A program made the position numbers and the translations under genes. The notes below the pieces were generated by a model. That model made no database searches. It was not told the DNA's origin and saw only the letters and a program-made list of their open reading frames with translations. From Herbiconiux solani NBRC 106740 (lineage in GTDB: Bacteria; Actinomycetota; Actinomycetes; Actinomycetales; Microbacteriaceae), in the NCBI RefSeq assembly GCF_001571005.1, contig NZ_BCST01000001.1, forward strand, positions 186,001 to 250,000: DNA of 64,000 bases, read 5' to 3'. The first letter of the stretch is position 1; each line of letters opens with the position of its first letter. This document shows positions 1-8,268 of the stretch, in pieces.

Positions 1-937
1 CCCAGCTGCGGGGAGGCGGGAGGGTGTCGGTGGCGCGCCGCTGCACGGGGATCTCGTCCGTGGTCAGAGCGCGCTCGATGGCGGCCCACCAGCGGTCGAT
101 CTCTGAGCGGCTCGCACGGCCGGAGAACTGCTTGAGCGACGCCAGCTCGCGACGCGAGGTCGGCAGGGCCTTCGCCGCGACCAGCAGTGAGGAATCCGGA
201 ACCAGACGGCCGGGGGCGATGTCGGTCTCGCGGGCCAGCGCGTCCCGGGCGAGCCAGAGCTCCTTCGCGGCGGCGAGGTGCCGGTCGGCCCGGAGGGTGC
301 TGATGCCGGTGAGGCGGCGCCAGGGCTCGGCGGCCGGCGCCTTCTCCTCGCGGGCGACGACGGCGGCGAACTCCTCCTCGGCGATCCGTTCCTTGCCCTG
401 CTCCTTGAGCAGCACGGCCATGGCGTCACGGACGTCGATCAGCAGTTCGACGTCGAGGGCCGCGTACTCGAGCCAGGAGGCCGGCAGCGGGCGGGTCGAC
501 CAGTCGGCCGCCGAGTGCTCCTTCTTCAGGTGGATGCCGAGCAGCTCCTCGACGACCGCGCCGAGGCCGACCCGGGGCAGCCCCAGCAGCCGGGCCGCGA
601 GCTCGGTGTCGAAGACGGTCGTCGGGTCCAGGCCCACCTCGCGGAGGCACGCGAGGTCCTGGCTCGCCGCGTGCAGCACCCACTCGACGTCTTGGATGAC
701 CGACTGCAGGGGAGCGAACTCCCGGATCGCCGGCGGATCGATGAGGAAGGTGCCGGAGCCGCGCCGGTAGAGCTGGATCAGGTACGCCCGCTGGGAGTAC
801 CGGAAGCCGCTCGCCCGCTCGGCGTCGACGGCCACGGGGCCCTCGCCGAGCGCGATCGCCTCGACCGCGTCATGGAAGTCGTCGACCGTCGTGATGACGG
901 TTCTCTCTGGTGTCTCGATCAGTTCGCCATCACTCAC
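1..937 (-). CDS. rnd: Ribonuclease D (3' end beyond window)
   Basis: 3'-5' exoribonuclease of the DEDD superfamily, acting on structured RNA 3' ends. About 312 residues are visible. Motif I is the DAE at residues 38-40, motif II lies around HAASQDLACL, and motif III is the Y-x3-D of YAALD. An HRDC-type helical domain follows (WRRLTGISTLRADRHLAAAK region). The C-terminus lies beyond position 1. The start is GTG at 937; it overlaps the end of the DUF3000 gene by 8 bases (GTGAGTGA), which suggests translational coupling. An ATG at 930 is out of frame and stops after three codons. The DUF3000-RNase D pairing is common in actinobacteria (family knowledge). The identification is firm. Confidence 0.93.
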   Translation of the reverse strand, partial: MSDGELIETPERTVITTVDDFHDAVEAIALGEGPVAVDAERASGFRYSQRAYLIQLYRRGSGTFLIDPPAIREFAPLQSVIQDVEWVLHAASQDLACLREVGLDPTTVFDTELAARLLGLPRVGLGAVVEELLGIHLKKEHSAADWSTRPLPASWLEYAALDVELLIDVRDAMAVLLKEQGKERIAEEEFAAVVAREEKAPAAEPWRRLTGISTLRADRHLAAAKELWLARDALARETDIAPGRLVPDSSLLVAAKALPTSRRELASLKQFSGRASRSEIDRWWAAIERALTTDEIPVQRRATDTLPPPRSW

Positions 938-1526
938 GTCGGGCCCGCCGGGTCTGCAGCATCGTCACCCCGTCGACGACGGGCGGCAGACCGGCCAGCA
1001 TGCACAGAAGTTCGCTCCAGCCCTCGACATGGGCCTGGAGGTCGTGGTCGGTCGGTGTCCACGAGGCGCGCAGTTCGATCTGCGCCCCGTCTCCCTGGCT
1101 CGACAGTTCGCCGAAGCCGGTGGAGATGATCTTCGTGGCGGTGCCGGAGGCCGCGGTGTAGTTCGCCCCGCGCGCGTCCAGCGCATCCACGAGCCACGAC
1201 CAGGCCACGTCGGCGAGGAACGGGTCGAGCCCGATCTCGGTCTCGAGCGGCGCCTGCGCGAAGCAGACCACCCGGAACTCGCCTCCCCAGGCCTCCGGCC
1301 GCGACTCGTCGTGCAGCAGGATGAACCGCCCCGTTCCGAGCTCGGAGTCGGCGCCGTGACGTGCGGGGTTCACGTCGGCGGCGAGTGCGACCGAGTTCGG
1401 CGCGAGGTTGCCGGGCGCGGGGATCTCGTTGATCACGAGCTCGTCTCGCGTGTCCGCCCGCCGCAGCGATTCGAGGGCTGCGCCGAACGCCGCGGGGACG
1501 TCCGGGGTGAAGGGGGAATCGGCCAC
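930..1526 (-). CDS. DUF3000 family protein
   Basis: A 198-residue protein that matches the actinobacterial DUF3000 family over its whole length; the family has no established biochemical function. There is no signal peptide or membrane segment. The start is GTG at 1526. A -10-like TAGTCT (plus coordinates 1533-1538) ends six bases before the GTG, so transcription may start on the start codon itself (leaderless). The stop overlaps the start of the RNase D gene, so the two are probably co-transcribed. A role linked to RNA turnover is only suggested by this neighbour. Confidence 0.85.
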   Translation of the reverse strand: MADSPFTPDVPAAFGAALESLRRADTRDELVINEIPAPGNLAPNSVALAADVNPARHGADSELGTGRFILLHDESRPEAWGGEFRVVCFAQAPLETEIGLDPFLADVAWSWLVDALDARGANYTAASGTATKIISTGFGELSSQGDGAQIELRASWTPTDHDLQAHVEGWSELLCMLAGLPPVVDGVTMLQTRRARRE

Positions 1527-1532
1527 GTCTGC

Positions 1533-1538
1533 AGACTA
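1533..1538 (-). promoter_or_regulatory. -10 box of a predicted leaderless promoter (DUF3000)
   Basis: TAGTCT on the minus strand with exactly six bases between it and the GTG start at 1526, placing +1 at or next to the start codon. No convincing -35 is visible. The same arrangement recurs before rarA, aroC, rpe and hisE in this window. Confidence 0.5.
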
Positions 1539-1610
1539 GAGTTCTTTACCGTGCGGGCGGCGAAGGCACGCCGGTCGCCGGCCCGCCACGACGGCTCGGA
1601 AGGCGGAAAG

Positions 1611-2792
1611 ATGGCTCCTCGTTCGACTGGTCCCGCGCACGTCCCGGTGTGGGCGGTGCTCGCCCTGGTCGCCGGATCCGCTGCGACGGTCGTCACCGCG
1701 GCCGCCGCCGTGATCACCGCGCGGATGTCGCGGGCCATCGTCACGCCCTCCGTCCCGGAGGACGACACCCGCATCCTCGGCTACGACCCGGCGGCCCGCG
1801 TGGTCTCGCTGGCCGTCACGGCCGACTCGATCCTGCCCGGCCGGTACAGCCTCCGGTTCACGGGCGACACCGGGCACGCCCGGCTGGGCGAGGTGCTCTC
1901 GGTCGCCGACGGCGTGGTGCGGCGCACCGTGCTCGCGGTCGACTACGGCGATCTGAGCGCTGCTCGCGCGGGCCGGATCAGCGGCTGGTACTTCATCCAC
2001 CCGCGCGAGCTCGACGTTCCCGTCGAAGAGGTCGAGGTCTTCACGCCCGTAGGGCCGGCGCCCGCCTGGCTCGTGCCGGCCGCCGACACCTCCTCGACCC
2101 GGTGGGTCATCCAGGTGCACGGCCGCGGAGTCCGGCGCGGCGAGACCATCCGCGCCATCCCGGTCTTCCACGCCCGCGGTTACCACTCCCTGCACATCTC
2201 CTACCGCAACGACGGCGACGCCCCGCGCTCGGCCGACGGCAAATACGCGCTCGGCGACACCGAGTGGCAGGACCTGGACGCGGCGATCACCTACGCCGTC
2301 GACCACGGCGCGACCGACATCGTGCTGATGGGCTGGTCGATGGGCGGCGCGATCTGCCTGCAGGCGATGGGTCGCGCGGTGCACCGCGAGCGCGTCAGAG
2401 CGATCGCGCTCGACTCCCCGGCGATCGACTGGCAGGACGTGCTCCGTTACCACGGGCGCGCCCGCGGGGTGCCCGAGCTGCTGGGGGATGCAGCCCTCGC
2501 CACGATCACGCACGGCTGGGGCGGCGTCGTCACCGGCCAGGACCAGCCGCTCGACCTCGACCGGCTCGACTTCGTGAAGCACTCGGACGAGGTGCACGTC
2601 CCGTTGCTCGTCATGCACAGCGACGACGACGGCTACGTGCCCGTCACCGGGTCGCGGAAGCTCGCCGAGGCGCGGCCTGACCTCGTCACCTTCGCGCCGT
2701 TCTCGATCGCCCGGCACACCAAGCTCTGGAACTATGACGTGCAGCACTGGAACGCGTCGATCGACGCGTGGCTGGACGCGAACGGGCTCTGA
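1611..2792 (+). CDS. Membrane-anchored alpha/beta hydrolase
   Basis: A 393-residue hydrolase of the serine peptidase/lipase-like alpha/beta fold. Residues 11-38 form a hydrophobic segment (VPVWAVLALVAGSAATVVTA), either an anchor or an uncleaved signal, so the catalytic domain is probably outside the membrane. The nucleophile elbow is GWSMGG with Ser243. An Asp-rich MHSDDDGYVP near residue 335 and a His in DVQHWNASIDAW near residue 379 complete the expected triad. The HGRG before the elbow fits an oxyanion-hole motif. The ATG at 1611 was chosen because the frame upstream overlaps the DUF3000 gene and lacks domain character. The substrate is unknown. It ends only 10 bases from the convergent sufE. 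Confidence 0.82.
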   Translation: MAPRSTGPAHVPVWAVLALVAGSAATVVTAAAAVITARMSRAIVTPSVPEDDTRILGYDPAARVVSLAVTADSILPGRYSLRFTGDTGHARLGEVLSVADGVVRRTVLAVDYGDLSAARAGRISGWYFIHPRELDVPVEEVEVFTPVGPAPAWLVPAADTSSTRWVIQVHGRGVRRGETIRAIPVFHARGYHSLHISYRNDGDAPRSADGKYALGDTEWQDLDAAITYAVDHGATDIVLMGWSMGGAICLQAMGRAVHRERVRAIALDSPAIDWQDVLRYHGRARGVPELLGDAALATITHGWGGVVTGQDQPLDLDRLDFVKHSDEVHVPLLVMHSDDDGYVPVTGSRKLAEARPDLVTFAPFSIARHTKLWNYDVQHWNASIDAWLDANGL

Positions 2793-2802
2793 GTCGGCTC
2801 GG

Positions 2803-3249
2803 TCAGTCCTTGGCCGTGACCCGGGCGCGCACCTGGCGCTTCGTGCGCCCGAGCAGAGCGGTCATCCCGCGGATCCTCAGCGGCGAGACCGCCTCGGTGA
2901 GTCCGATCGTGTTCGGGAAGTCGTCCGGGATCGCGAGCACCTCGTCGACGCTCAGCCCGTCGATACCCTGCACGAGGATCGACGCGAACCCGCGCGTGGT
3001 GGGGGCCTCCCGCGGCGCGGTGGCGAACAGGTGCACGATGCCCTCGTCGCTCACCTCGACGAAGATGAACACGGGCGACTGGCACTCCTCCACCCGCTCG
3101 AACAGATCCGGATGCTCCTGGTAGCGCTCCGGGAGCTCGGGGAGCTCGTTCGAGAACTCCAGCAGCATCTCGAGCCGCTCGCGCTGGCCCAGGGCCAGGA
3201 AGTCGTCGCGGATGCCGGCGAGGGATTCGGGGAGCGTCGTCTCAGTCAT
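2803..3249 (-). CDS. sufE: SufE family Fe-S/sulfur acceptor protein
   Basis: A 148-residue SufE-like protein. In the family a conserved Cys accepts persulfide sulfur from a cysteine desulfurase and passes it on to Fe-S assembly. The Cys is visible at position 56 in the context VEECQSPVF, and the length is standard. The start ATG at 3249 is preceded by a purine-rich GGAAGGG. It lies downstream of the rhodanese gene on the same strand with a 68-base gap; this sulfurtransferase/SufE pairing is widespread in Microbacteriaceae and suggests both handle sulfane sulfur. No desulfurase gene lies in the window. Confidence 0.9.
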   Translation of the reverse strand: MTETTLPESLAGIRDDFLALGQRERLEMLLEFSNELPELPERYQEHPDLFERVEECQSPVFIFVEVSDEGIVHLFATAPREAPTTRGFASILVQGIDGLSVDEVLAIPDDFPNTIGLTEAVSPLRIRGMTALLGRTKRQVRARVTAKD

Positions 3250-3317
3250 CCCTTCCAGTATGCGCCAACCACGGATGCCCGAGGCAGGGCGAACCAGCAG
3301 CTGGCGGCCAGGCGAGA

Positions 3318-4217
3318 CTAGCGCGCCGGCACCTCGCCGGGCTCGGAGCCCTTGACGATCGGCACGCGGACCGTGCTGCCCCACTCGGTCCAGGAGCCGT
3401 CGTAGTTCCGTACGTCCTCGAAACCGAGGAGGTGCTTCAGCACGAACCAGGTGTGGCTCGACCGCTCGCCTATCCGGCAGTACGCGATGACCGGCTCGCC
3501 CTCGGCGAGGCCGGCGCCCTCGCGGTAGATCGCGTCGAGCTGGGCGACCGGACGGAAGGTGCCGTCCTCGGCCGCGGCCTTCGCCCAGGGCACGTTCGCC
3601 GCGCTCGGGATGTGGCCGGCGCGCAGCGCGCCCTCCTCGGGGTAGGCCGGTGCGGTGGTGCGCTCGCCCGAGTACTCCTCGGGGGAGCGGACGTCGATCA
3701 GGGGGTGGCCCAAGTGCGCGAGCACGTCGTCCTTGAAGGCGCGGATCTCGTCGTCGTGGCGTTCGACGACGGGGTAGTCCACCGCATCCGGGGTCGTGCG
3801 CTCGGTCGTGATCGGACGGCCCTCGGCGATCCACAGGTCGCGCCCGCCGTCGAGCAGCCGGACGTCCTCGTGGCCGAAAAGGGTGAAGACCCAGAGGGCG
3901 TAGGCCGCCCACCAGTTGTTCTTGTCGCCGTAGATGACGACGGTCGAGTCGCGCGAGATCCCCTTGCCGCCGACGAGTTCCGCGAACGCGGGGCCCTCGA
4001 TGTAGTCGCGGAGCACGGGGTCGTTCAGGTCGGTGTGCCAGTCGATCTTGACGGCGCCGGGGATGTGGCCGGTCTCATACAGCAGCACGTCCTCATCCGA
4101 TTCGACCACCACGAGGCCCGGTTCGCCGAGATGGGCTTCGAGCCACTCTCCCGACACCAGGCGCTCCGGGTGCGCGTATCCGGCGAACTTCTCCGAGCGA
4201 TCGTTCTCGACTGTCAT
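3318..4217 (-). CDS. sseA: Sulfurtransferase with two rhodanese domains
   Basis: A 299-residue thiosulfate/3-mercaptopyruvate sulfurtransferase type protein. The N-terminal rhodanese domain is inactive (it has no Cys loop). The C-terminal domain carries the active-site loop CRIGERS with Cys247, which forms the persulfide intermediate. The CRIGERS loop resembles thiosulfate rather than mercaptopyruvate enzymes, but the true donor cannot be read from sequence. The ATG at 4217 has a TGGAGG ribosome-binding site and a possible TACCCT -10 (4234-4239, minus strand). It is transcribed divergently from zapE and followed by sufE. Confidence 0.9.
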   Translation of the reverse strand: MTVENDRSEKFAGYAHPERLVSGEWLEAHLGEPGLVVVESDEDVLLYETGHIPGAVKIDWHTDLNDPVLRDYIEGPAFAELVGGKGISRDSTVVIYGDKNNWWAAYALWVFTLFGHEDVRLLDGGRDLWIAEGRPITTERTTPDAVDYPVVERHDDEIRAFKDDVLAHLGHPLIDVRSPEEYSGERTTAPAYPEEGALRAGHIPSAANVPWAKAAAEDGTFRPVAQLDAIYREGAGLAEGEPVIAYCRIGERSSHTWFVLKHLLGFEDVRNYDGSWTEWGSTVRVPIVKGSEPGEVPAR

Positions 4218-4323
4218 CTCACAACCTCCAGTTAGGGTAGGAACAACCCCCAGACGAATCTAAGTCTTCCCGACGCCCCGCTGCACCTCGCGGGTCGGAT
4301 TACGACACACAGGACTCCAGCAG

Positions 4324-5358
4324 ATGACAGATGAGCGGCAGTCCGTCGCCCCGCGCCTCACCGAGCGCAGCCCGTCGATGTCCGTGGACGAGCTCGCCGC
4401 GACCCTGGTGCCGCCGCGTCAGTTCGACACCGCGTCGTTCGAGAGCTACCGGCCCGACCCCGACGCCCCGTCGCAGGCCGAGGCGCTCGAGCGCATCCAG
4501 GCCTTCGCGGGTGGCTGGAAGCCCACGAAGGGCACCGGGTTCTTCGGCCGCTCGAAAAAGGCGCCGGCCGCCAAGCCCGGCATCTACCTCGACGGCGGCT
4601 TCGGCGTCGGCAAGACCCACCTCCTCGCCGCACTCTGGCACGCCGCCCCGGGCCGCAAGTACTTCGGCACCTTCATCGAGTACACCGCGCTGGTCGGAGC
4701 CCTCGGCTACGCCAACGCCGTGAAGCTGTTCTCCGGCTCGGCGTTCATCGCGATCGACGAGTTCGAGCTCGACGACCCGGGCGACACGATGCTGATGACC
4801 AGGCTGCTCGGCGAGCTCACCGCCACGGGCACGCGACTGGCCGCCACGTCGAACACCCCGCCGAACGCGCTTGGCGAGGGCCGGTTCGCGGCCGCCGACT
4901 TCCTCCGCGAGATCCAGGCGATCGCCGACCGCTTCGAGATCCTCCGCATCGACGGCCTCGACTACCGCCGCCGCGACATCGAGGGCCACGCCGCCGCGTT
5001 CGGCAGCGACACCGAACTCGCCGTGGCCATGGACCGCCACGCCTCGTCCGGTGAGACCGTCACCTACGACGGGTTCCGCGACCTCGTCGCGCACCTCGGC
5101 ACGATCCACCCCTCGCGCTACATCAAGATGATCGAGGGGGTCGACGTGATCGCCCTCAGCGACGTCACGCCGCTCACCGATCAGACGGATGCGCTGCGAC
5201 TGGTGGCCTTCATCGACCGCGTCTACGACGCCCAGATCCGCATCCTCGCCTCGGGCACCCCGCTCGACGAGGTCTTCGCGGGGGACATGCTGAACGGCGG
5301 CTACCGCAAGAAGTATCTGCGTGCCGCATCCCGGTTGATCGCGTCCGCGACGCTCTAG
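4324..5358 (+). CDS. zapE: ZapE / AFG1-like ATPase
   Basis: A 344-residue AFG1/ZapE-type P-loop ATPase. The Walker A GGFGVGKTH lies at residues 91-99 and a Walker B-like FIAIDEFELDD follows. In E. coli ZapE interacts with FtsZ under low-oxygen or heat conditions, and the eukaryotic AFG1 orthologue acts in mitochondrial protein quality control; the actinobacterial role is less clear. The protein is cytoplasmic or peripheral, with no membrane segment. The ATG at 4324 follows a weak purine stretch. The gene is divergent from the rhodanese gene and ends about 200 bases before amt. Confidence 0.9.
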   Translation: MTDERQSVAPRLTERSPSMSVDELAATLVPPRQFDTASFESYRPDPDAPSQAEALERIQAFAGGWKPTKGTGFFGRSKKAPAAKPGIYLDGGFGVGKTHLLAALWHAAPGRKYFGTFIEYTALVGALGYANAVKLFSGSAFIAIDEFELDDPGDTMLMTRLLGELTATGTRLAATSNTPPNALGEGRFAAADFLREIQAIADRFEILRIDGLDYRRRDIEGHAAAFGSDTELAVAMDRHASSGETVTYDGFRDLVAHLGTIHPSRYIKMIEGVDVIALSDVTPLTDQTDALRLVAFIDRVYDAQIRILASGTPLDEVFAGDMLNGGYRKKYLRAASRLIASATL

Positions 5359-5374
5359 AACTTCCCGGCCCGCC

Positions 5375-5421
5375 GAAACACGATGTTTACACGGGGCCCG
5401 GCCACGTAACACGGCGTACAC
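5375..5421 (+). promoter_or_regulatory. Possible GlnR-type operator upstream of amt
   Basis: Two pairs of pentamers each have the 11-base period expected of GlnR boxes: GAAAC (5375-5379) with TTTAC (5386-5390), and GTAAC (5406-5410) with TACAC (5417-5421). They lie in the 202-base gap before the ammonium transporter gene, a classic nitrogen-control target in actinobacteria. The match is partial and the two pairs are not in phase with each other, so this is a suggestion only. Confidence 0.3.
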
Positions 5422-5560
5422 ACAGCACGCCTCCTCGCGAAATCTCTCTTCGGCAGACTTCCCTTGCCTGCAATTGCGCCGTCGGCCCCGTGCTAGCCGT
5501 CGGCACCACAGCAGTTCCGGAAGTACCCGCCAGCACGTTATAGAGAGGTAACCATTCATT

Positions 5561-6802
5561 ATGGAAGAAGTAACCGGCAACCTGAACGCGTTGTGGTTGC
5601 TCGTTGCAGCCGCCCTCGTGCTCCTGATGACCCCCGGTGTCGCGTTCTTCTACGGCGGCATGGTCAAAGCGAAGTCCGTCATCAGCATGATGATGATGAG
5701 CTTCGGAGCGATGGGCCTCGTCGGCGTCCTCTGGGTGATCTACGGCTACGGACTCGCGTTCGGCACGCCGCTCATCCCGGGAATCGTCGGCAACCCCTTC
5801 GAGGGCTCGATCGGACTCGGCAGCCTGCTCGGCATCGATGACACCGGCGCGATGAACCCCGACCTCGCCGGTCTCTCCTTCGCCGGCTTCCAGGCGACCT
5901 TCGCGATCATCACCGTCGCCCTGATCTCCGGTGCGATCGCCGACCGCGCCAAGTTCGGTGCGTGGATGGTCTTCGCGGGTGTCTGGGTCACCGTGGTCTA
6001 CTTCCCGGTCGCCTTCATGGTCTTCAACCTGGCCGAGGGCTGGGCTCCGGTCTGGGGCGTCAACGACTTCGCCGGTGGAACCGCGGTGCACATCAACGCC
6101 GGTGCCGCCGCCCTGGCGCTCGCCCTGGTCCTCGGCAAGCGCGTCGGCTTCCAGAAGGGCATCCAGAAGCCGCACAACGTGCCGCTGACGCTGCTCGGCG
6201 CCGCTCTGCTGTGGTTCGGCTGGTTCGGCTTCAACGCCGGTTCCGAGGCCGCGGTCGACGGCGTCGCCGCGATCGCCTGGATCAACACCCTCGCCGCTCC
6301 CGCCGCCGGTATCCTCGGCTGGCTGATCGTCGAGAAGATCAAGGACGGCAAGCCCACCTCGATCGGTGCCGCCTCCGGCGCCGTCGCGGGCCTGGTCGCC
6401 ATCACCCCCGCCTGCAACATCCTGACCCCGGGCTGGGCCATCCTCCTCGGCGTCATCGCCGGTGCGGTCTGCGCCCTGGCGGTGGAGCTGAAGTTCAAGC
6501 TCGGCTTCGACGACTCGCTCGACGTCGTGGGCATCCACCTCGTCGGCGGCATCATCGGAACGCTCTACATCGGCTTCTTCGGCGCCGGCATCGGCTGGTT
6601 CACCGGCGGTGGCGGACCCGAGCAGCTCTGGAAGCAGTTCGCTGCGGCCGCGGTGATCGCGATCTACTCCTTCGTGATGGCGTTCATCATCGGCTGGATC
6701 ATCCAGAAGACGATGGGCTTCCGCATCAAGAACGAGGACGAGGTCGCGGGCGTCGACACGACCGTCCACGGCGAAGAGGGCTACGTGCTCGAGACCGTCT
6801 AG
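5561..6802 (+). CDS. amt: Ammonium transporter (Amt)
   Basis: A 413-residue Amt/MEP/Rh family channel-type ammonium transporter with about eleven hydrophobic segments in the cytoplasmic membrane. The two pore histidines are in place: His177 (context GGTAVHINAG) and His326 (context VVGIHLVGG). The N-terminal FFYGGMV is the family signature region. A short charged C-terminal tail (from RIKNEDEV) corresponds to the part that contacts PII proteins in other species. No glnK or glnD follows, unlike many actinobacterial amt loci. The start ATG at 5561 is preceded by GAGAGGTA. It is convergent with the EI24 gene. Confidence 0.95.
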   Translation: MEEVTGNLNALWLLVAAALVLLMTPGVAFFYGGMVKAKSVISMMMMSFGAMGLVGVLWVIYGYGLAFGTPLIPGIVGNPFEGSIGLGSLLGIDDTGAMNPDLAGLSFAGFQATFAIITVALISGAIADRAKFGAWMVFAGVWVTVVYFPVAFMVFNLAEGWAPVWGVNDFAGGTAVHINAGAAALALALVLGKRVGFQKGIQKPHNVPLTLLGAALLWFGWFGFNAGSEAAVDGVAAIAWINTLAAPAAGILGWLIVEKIKDGKPTSIGAASGAVAGLVAITPACNILTPGWAILLGVIAGAVCALAVELKFKLGFDDSLDVVGIHLVGGIIGTLYIGFFGAGIGWFTGGGGPEQLWKQFAAAAVIAIYSFVMAFIIGWIIQKTMGFRIKNEDEVAGVDTTVHGEEGYVLETV

Positions 6803-6819
6803 GTCTCCCTCTCACCGAG

Positions 6820-7626
6820 TCAGATCAGCGGGGCGTCTCCTACCGGGAGGCGCCCCGCTTCTGCGTTCCCGGCTCGCGCTTGGCCGGCTTCTGCGTGCGC
6901 GGCGCGGGCGAGGAGGGTCGCGCCGACCACCGCGGCGGGCATCGCGACGACCGCACCCAGCGGGATGAGGAAGACCAGGTACGCGGCGGCGCCGAAGCCG
7001 AGGGTGCGTGCGCGGCGGGCCCCGAGCATCCGTCGCCGGTCGCGCAGAGAGCCGCCGCGCGCGTCGAAGGCGAAGCCGGTCAGCTCGAGGGCGAGCACCC
7101 AGCCGCCGAAGAACGCGGCGAGCACGGGGGAGAGCACGGGGCCGATCAGCGGCACGAGCCCGACCAGGAACAGGCCGAGGCCGATCACGACGGTGAGGGC
7201 GAGGATGCGCAGGCCCGCACCCAGCCCGCGCCAGAGCAGCCGCCAGAAGCCGCCCTGCGGCTCCGGAGGGGCATCGCCCAGTCCCTCCTCGGTCGCCAGC
7301 CAGATCTTCTCGTAGAAGGGATCTCCGACGGCGAGCGTGATGGCGGTGAAGGTGAACACCACGAGCAGCACGCCGGCGGCCACGAGGGCGAGGGCGGCCG
7401 AGACCCGCACGGTGCTGCGCCAGGGCTCGTCCCAGCCGTCGGCGAACGGGGTGGCCCATTCGGCGATGCCGGGGGAGTTGACCGCCAGGACGACGAGGCC
7501 GGCGCCGTAGACGAGCGCGACGATCAGGGCCGGGATGGCTCCGACGAGCATGAGTGCCGGCCTGGTGAGCCAGAAGCCGAGTCCGCGGCCGAGGAAGGCC
7601 ACGCCGGAGAGGAAGTCGCGGATCAT
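6820..7626 (-). CDS. EI24 / CysZ-like membrane protein
   Basis: A 268-residue protein with the EI24 domain, which also contains the sulfate transporter CysZ; several long hydrophobic segments place it in the cytoplasmic membrane. The C-terminal tail (about residues 240-268) is Ala/Gly/Arg-rich and probably disordered. Whether it moves sulfate cannot be judged from sequence, and no cys assimilation genes are nearby apart from the sulfur-handling sufE/rhodanese pair 3 kb away. The start is ATG at 7626 with TAGGCT seven bases upstream (a leaderless candidate). Its last codons contain the amt terminator hairpin. Confidence 0.78.
   Translation of the reverse strand: MIRDFLSGVAFLGRGLGFWLTRPALMLVGAIPALIVALVYGAGLVVLAVNSPGIAEWATPFADGWDEPWRSTVRVSAALALVAAGVLLVVFTFTAITLAVGDPFYEKIWLATEEGLGDAPPEPQGGFWRLLWRGLGAGLRILALTVVIGLGLFLVGLVPLIGPVLSPVLAAFFGGWVLALELTGFAFDARGGSLRDRRRMLGARRARTLGFGAAAYLVFLIPLGAVVAMPAAVVGATLLARAAHAEAGQARAGNAEAGRLPVGDAPLI
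6828..6858 (+). terminator. Terminator of amt, inside the convergent gene's 3' end
   Basis: A 13-bp stem (6828-6840 with 6846-6858; one G-T pair) and a 5-base loop lie 26 bases after the amt stop. The whole hairpin is within the last codons of the minus-strand EI24 gene. No long T-run follows. Confidence 0.75.
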
Positions 7627-7633
7627 GGGGCCG

Positions 7634-7639
7634 AGCCTA
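7634..7639 (-). promoter_or_regulatory. -10 box of a predicted leaderless promoter (EI24 gene)
   Basis: TAGGCT on the minus strand is separated by seven bases from the ATG at 7626. No clear -35. It fits the leaderless pattern seen at other genes here, with one extra base. Confidence 0.4.
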
Positions 7640-7683
7640 TGAGGCCTGTGCCGATAGGGGACTTTCGCGGATGCAAATTGTTC

Positions 7684-7759
7684 TGGTGGGCGATACCGGA
7701 CTCGAACCGATGACCTCTTCCGTGTGAAGGAAGCGCGCTACCAACTGCGCCAATCGCCC
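7684..7759 (-). tRNA. tRNA-Val (anticodon CAC)
   Basis: A complete cloverleaf: acceptor GGGCGAT/ATCGCCC, anticodon stem CTTCC/GGAAG around the loop TTCACAC (anticodon CAC, reads GUG), T-arm with GGTTCGAGTCC, discriminator A, and an encoded CCA at 7684-7686. It is nearly the same sequence as the tRNA-Val(GAC) gene at 8132, on the opposite strand. Confidence 0.96.
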
Positions 7760-7840
7760 GGGGGCAGTTATCGATGCTACTGCATCCTGGAGGGTGCTCG
7801 TGAACAACCGGTGATGCCGACACGCACGGGATACGACGAT

Positions 7841-7870
7841 TTGGCAACCTCGCGAGAAGTCGGCTAGTGT
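7841..7870 (+). promoter_or_regulatory. Promoter of the Gly-Cys-Val tRNA cluster
   Basis: TTGGCA (7841-7846), an 18-base spacer and TAGTGT (7865-7870) make the best -35/-10 pair in the window. They lie 31 bases before the first base of tRNA-Gly. Confidence 0.7.
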
Positions 7871-7901
7871 CTAATCCGTTCGCAGGAATGCGAGCGAAAA
7901 T

Positions 7902-7973
7902 GCGGATGTGGCGCAGTGGTAGCGCATCACCTTGCCAAGGTGAGGGTCGCGAGTTCGAATCTCGTCATCCGCT
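7902..7973 (+). tRNA. tRNA-Gly (anticodon GCC)
   Basis: A 72-base cloverleaf: acceptor GCGGATG/CATCCGC, anticodon stem TCACC/GGTGA around TTGCCAA (anticodon GCC), T-arm GAGTTCGAATCTC, discriminator T. CCA is not encoded. First gene of the plus-strand tRNA group. Confidence 0.97.
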
Positions 7974-8031
7974 CGAGTGAAGTCACTCGAAGAGTCTCTC
8001 TTCGGGTTGTGCTCTGGGGGAACCCCCACAC

Positions 8032-8105
8032 GGTGGCGTGGCCGAGAGGCGAGGCAGCGGCCTGCAAAGCCGTCCACACGGGTTCAAATCCCGTCGCCAC
8101 CTCCA
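8032..8105 (+). tRNA. tRNA-Cys (anticodon GCA)
   Basis: Acceptor GGTGGCG/CGCCACC, anticodon loop CTGCAAA (anticodon GCA), T-arm GGGTTCAAATCCC, discriminator T, encoded CCA (8103-8105). It lies 58 bases after tRNA-Gly and is probably processed from the same transcript. Confidence 0.96.
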
Positions 8106-8131
8106 CTCGAAATCCCGGAGTTCACTCCATT

Positions 8132-8203
8132 GGGCGATTGGCGCAGCGGTAGCGCGCTTCCCTGACACGGAAGAGGTCACTGGTTCGATCCCAGTATCGC
8201 CCA
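8132..8203 (+). tRNA. tRNA-Val (anticodon GAC)
   Basis: A 72-base cloverleaf: acceptor GGGCGAT/ATCGCCC, anticodon stem CTTCC/GGAAG around CTGACAC (anticodon GAC, reads GUC/GUU), T-arm TGGTTCGATCCCA, discriminator A, no encoded CCA. Last gene of the plus-strand tRNA cluster; a hairpin follows at once. Confidence 0.97.
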
Positions 8204-8204
8204 C

Positions 8205-8241
8205 AGAAAGACAGGCCAGGATCCCGATCCTGGCTTTCTCT
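8205..8241 (+). terminator. Terminator of the tRNA cluster
   Basis: An 8-bp stem (GCCAGGAT at 8215-8222, ATCCTGGC at 8227-8234) with the loop CCCG, followed by TTTCTCT. A flanking AGAAAG/CTTTCT can extend the stem. It separates the tRNAs from the hydrolase gene at 8269. Confidence 0.8.
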
Positions 8242-8268
8242 CGTTAAGCGCCCCGAAAGGATCTCATC

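Noticed and set aside
7684-8203. tRNA cluster as a phage or island attachment site
   Set aside because: No partial tRNA 3' duplication, integrase or foreign composition within the window; the two Val genes are full-length and inverted.
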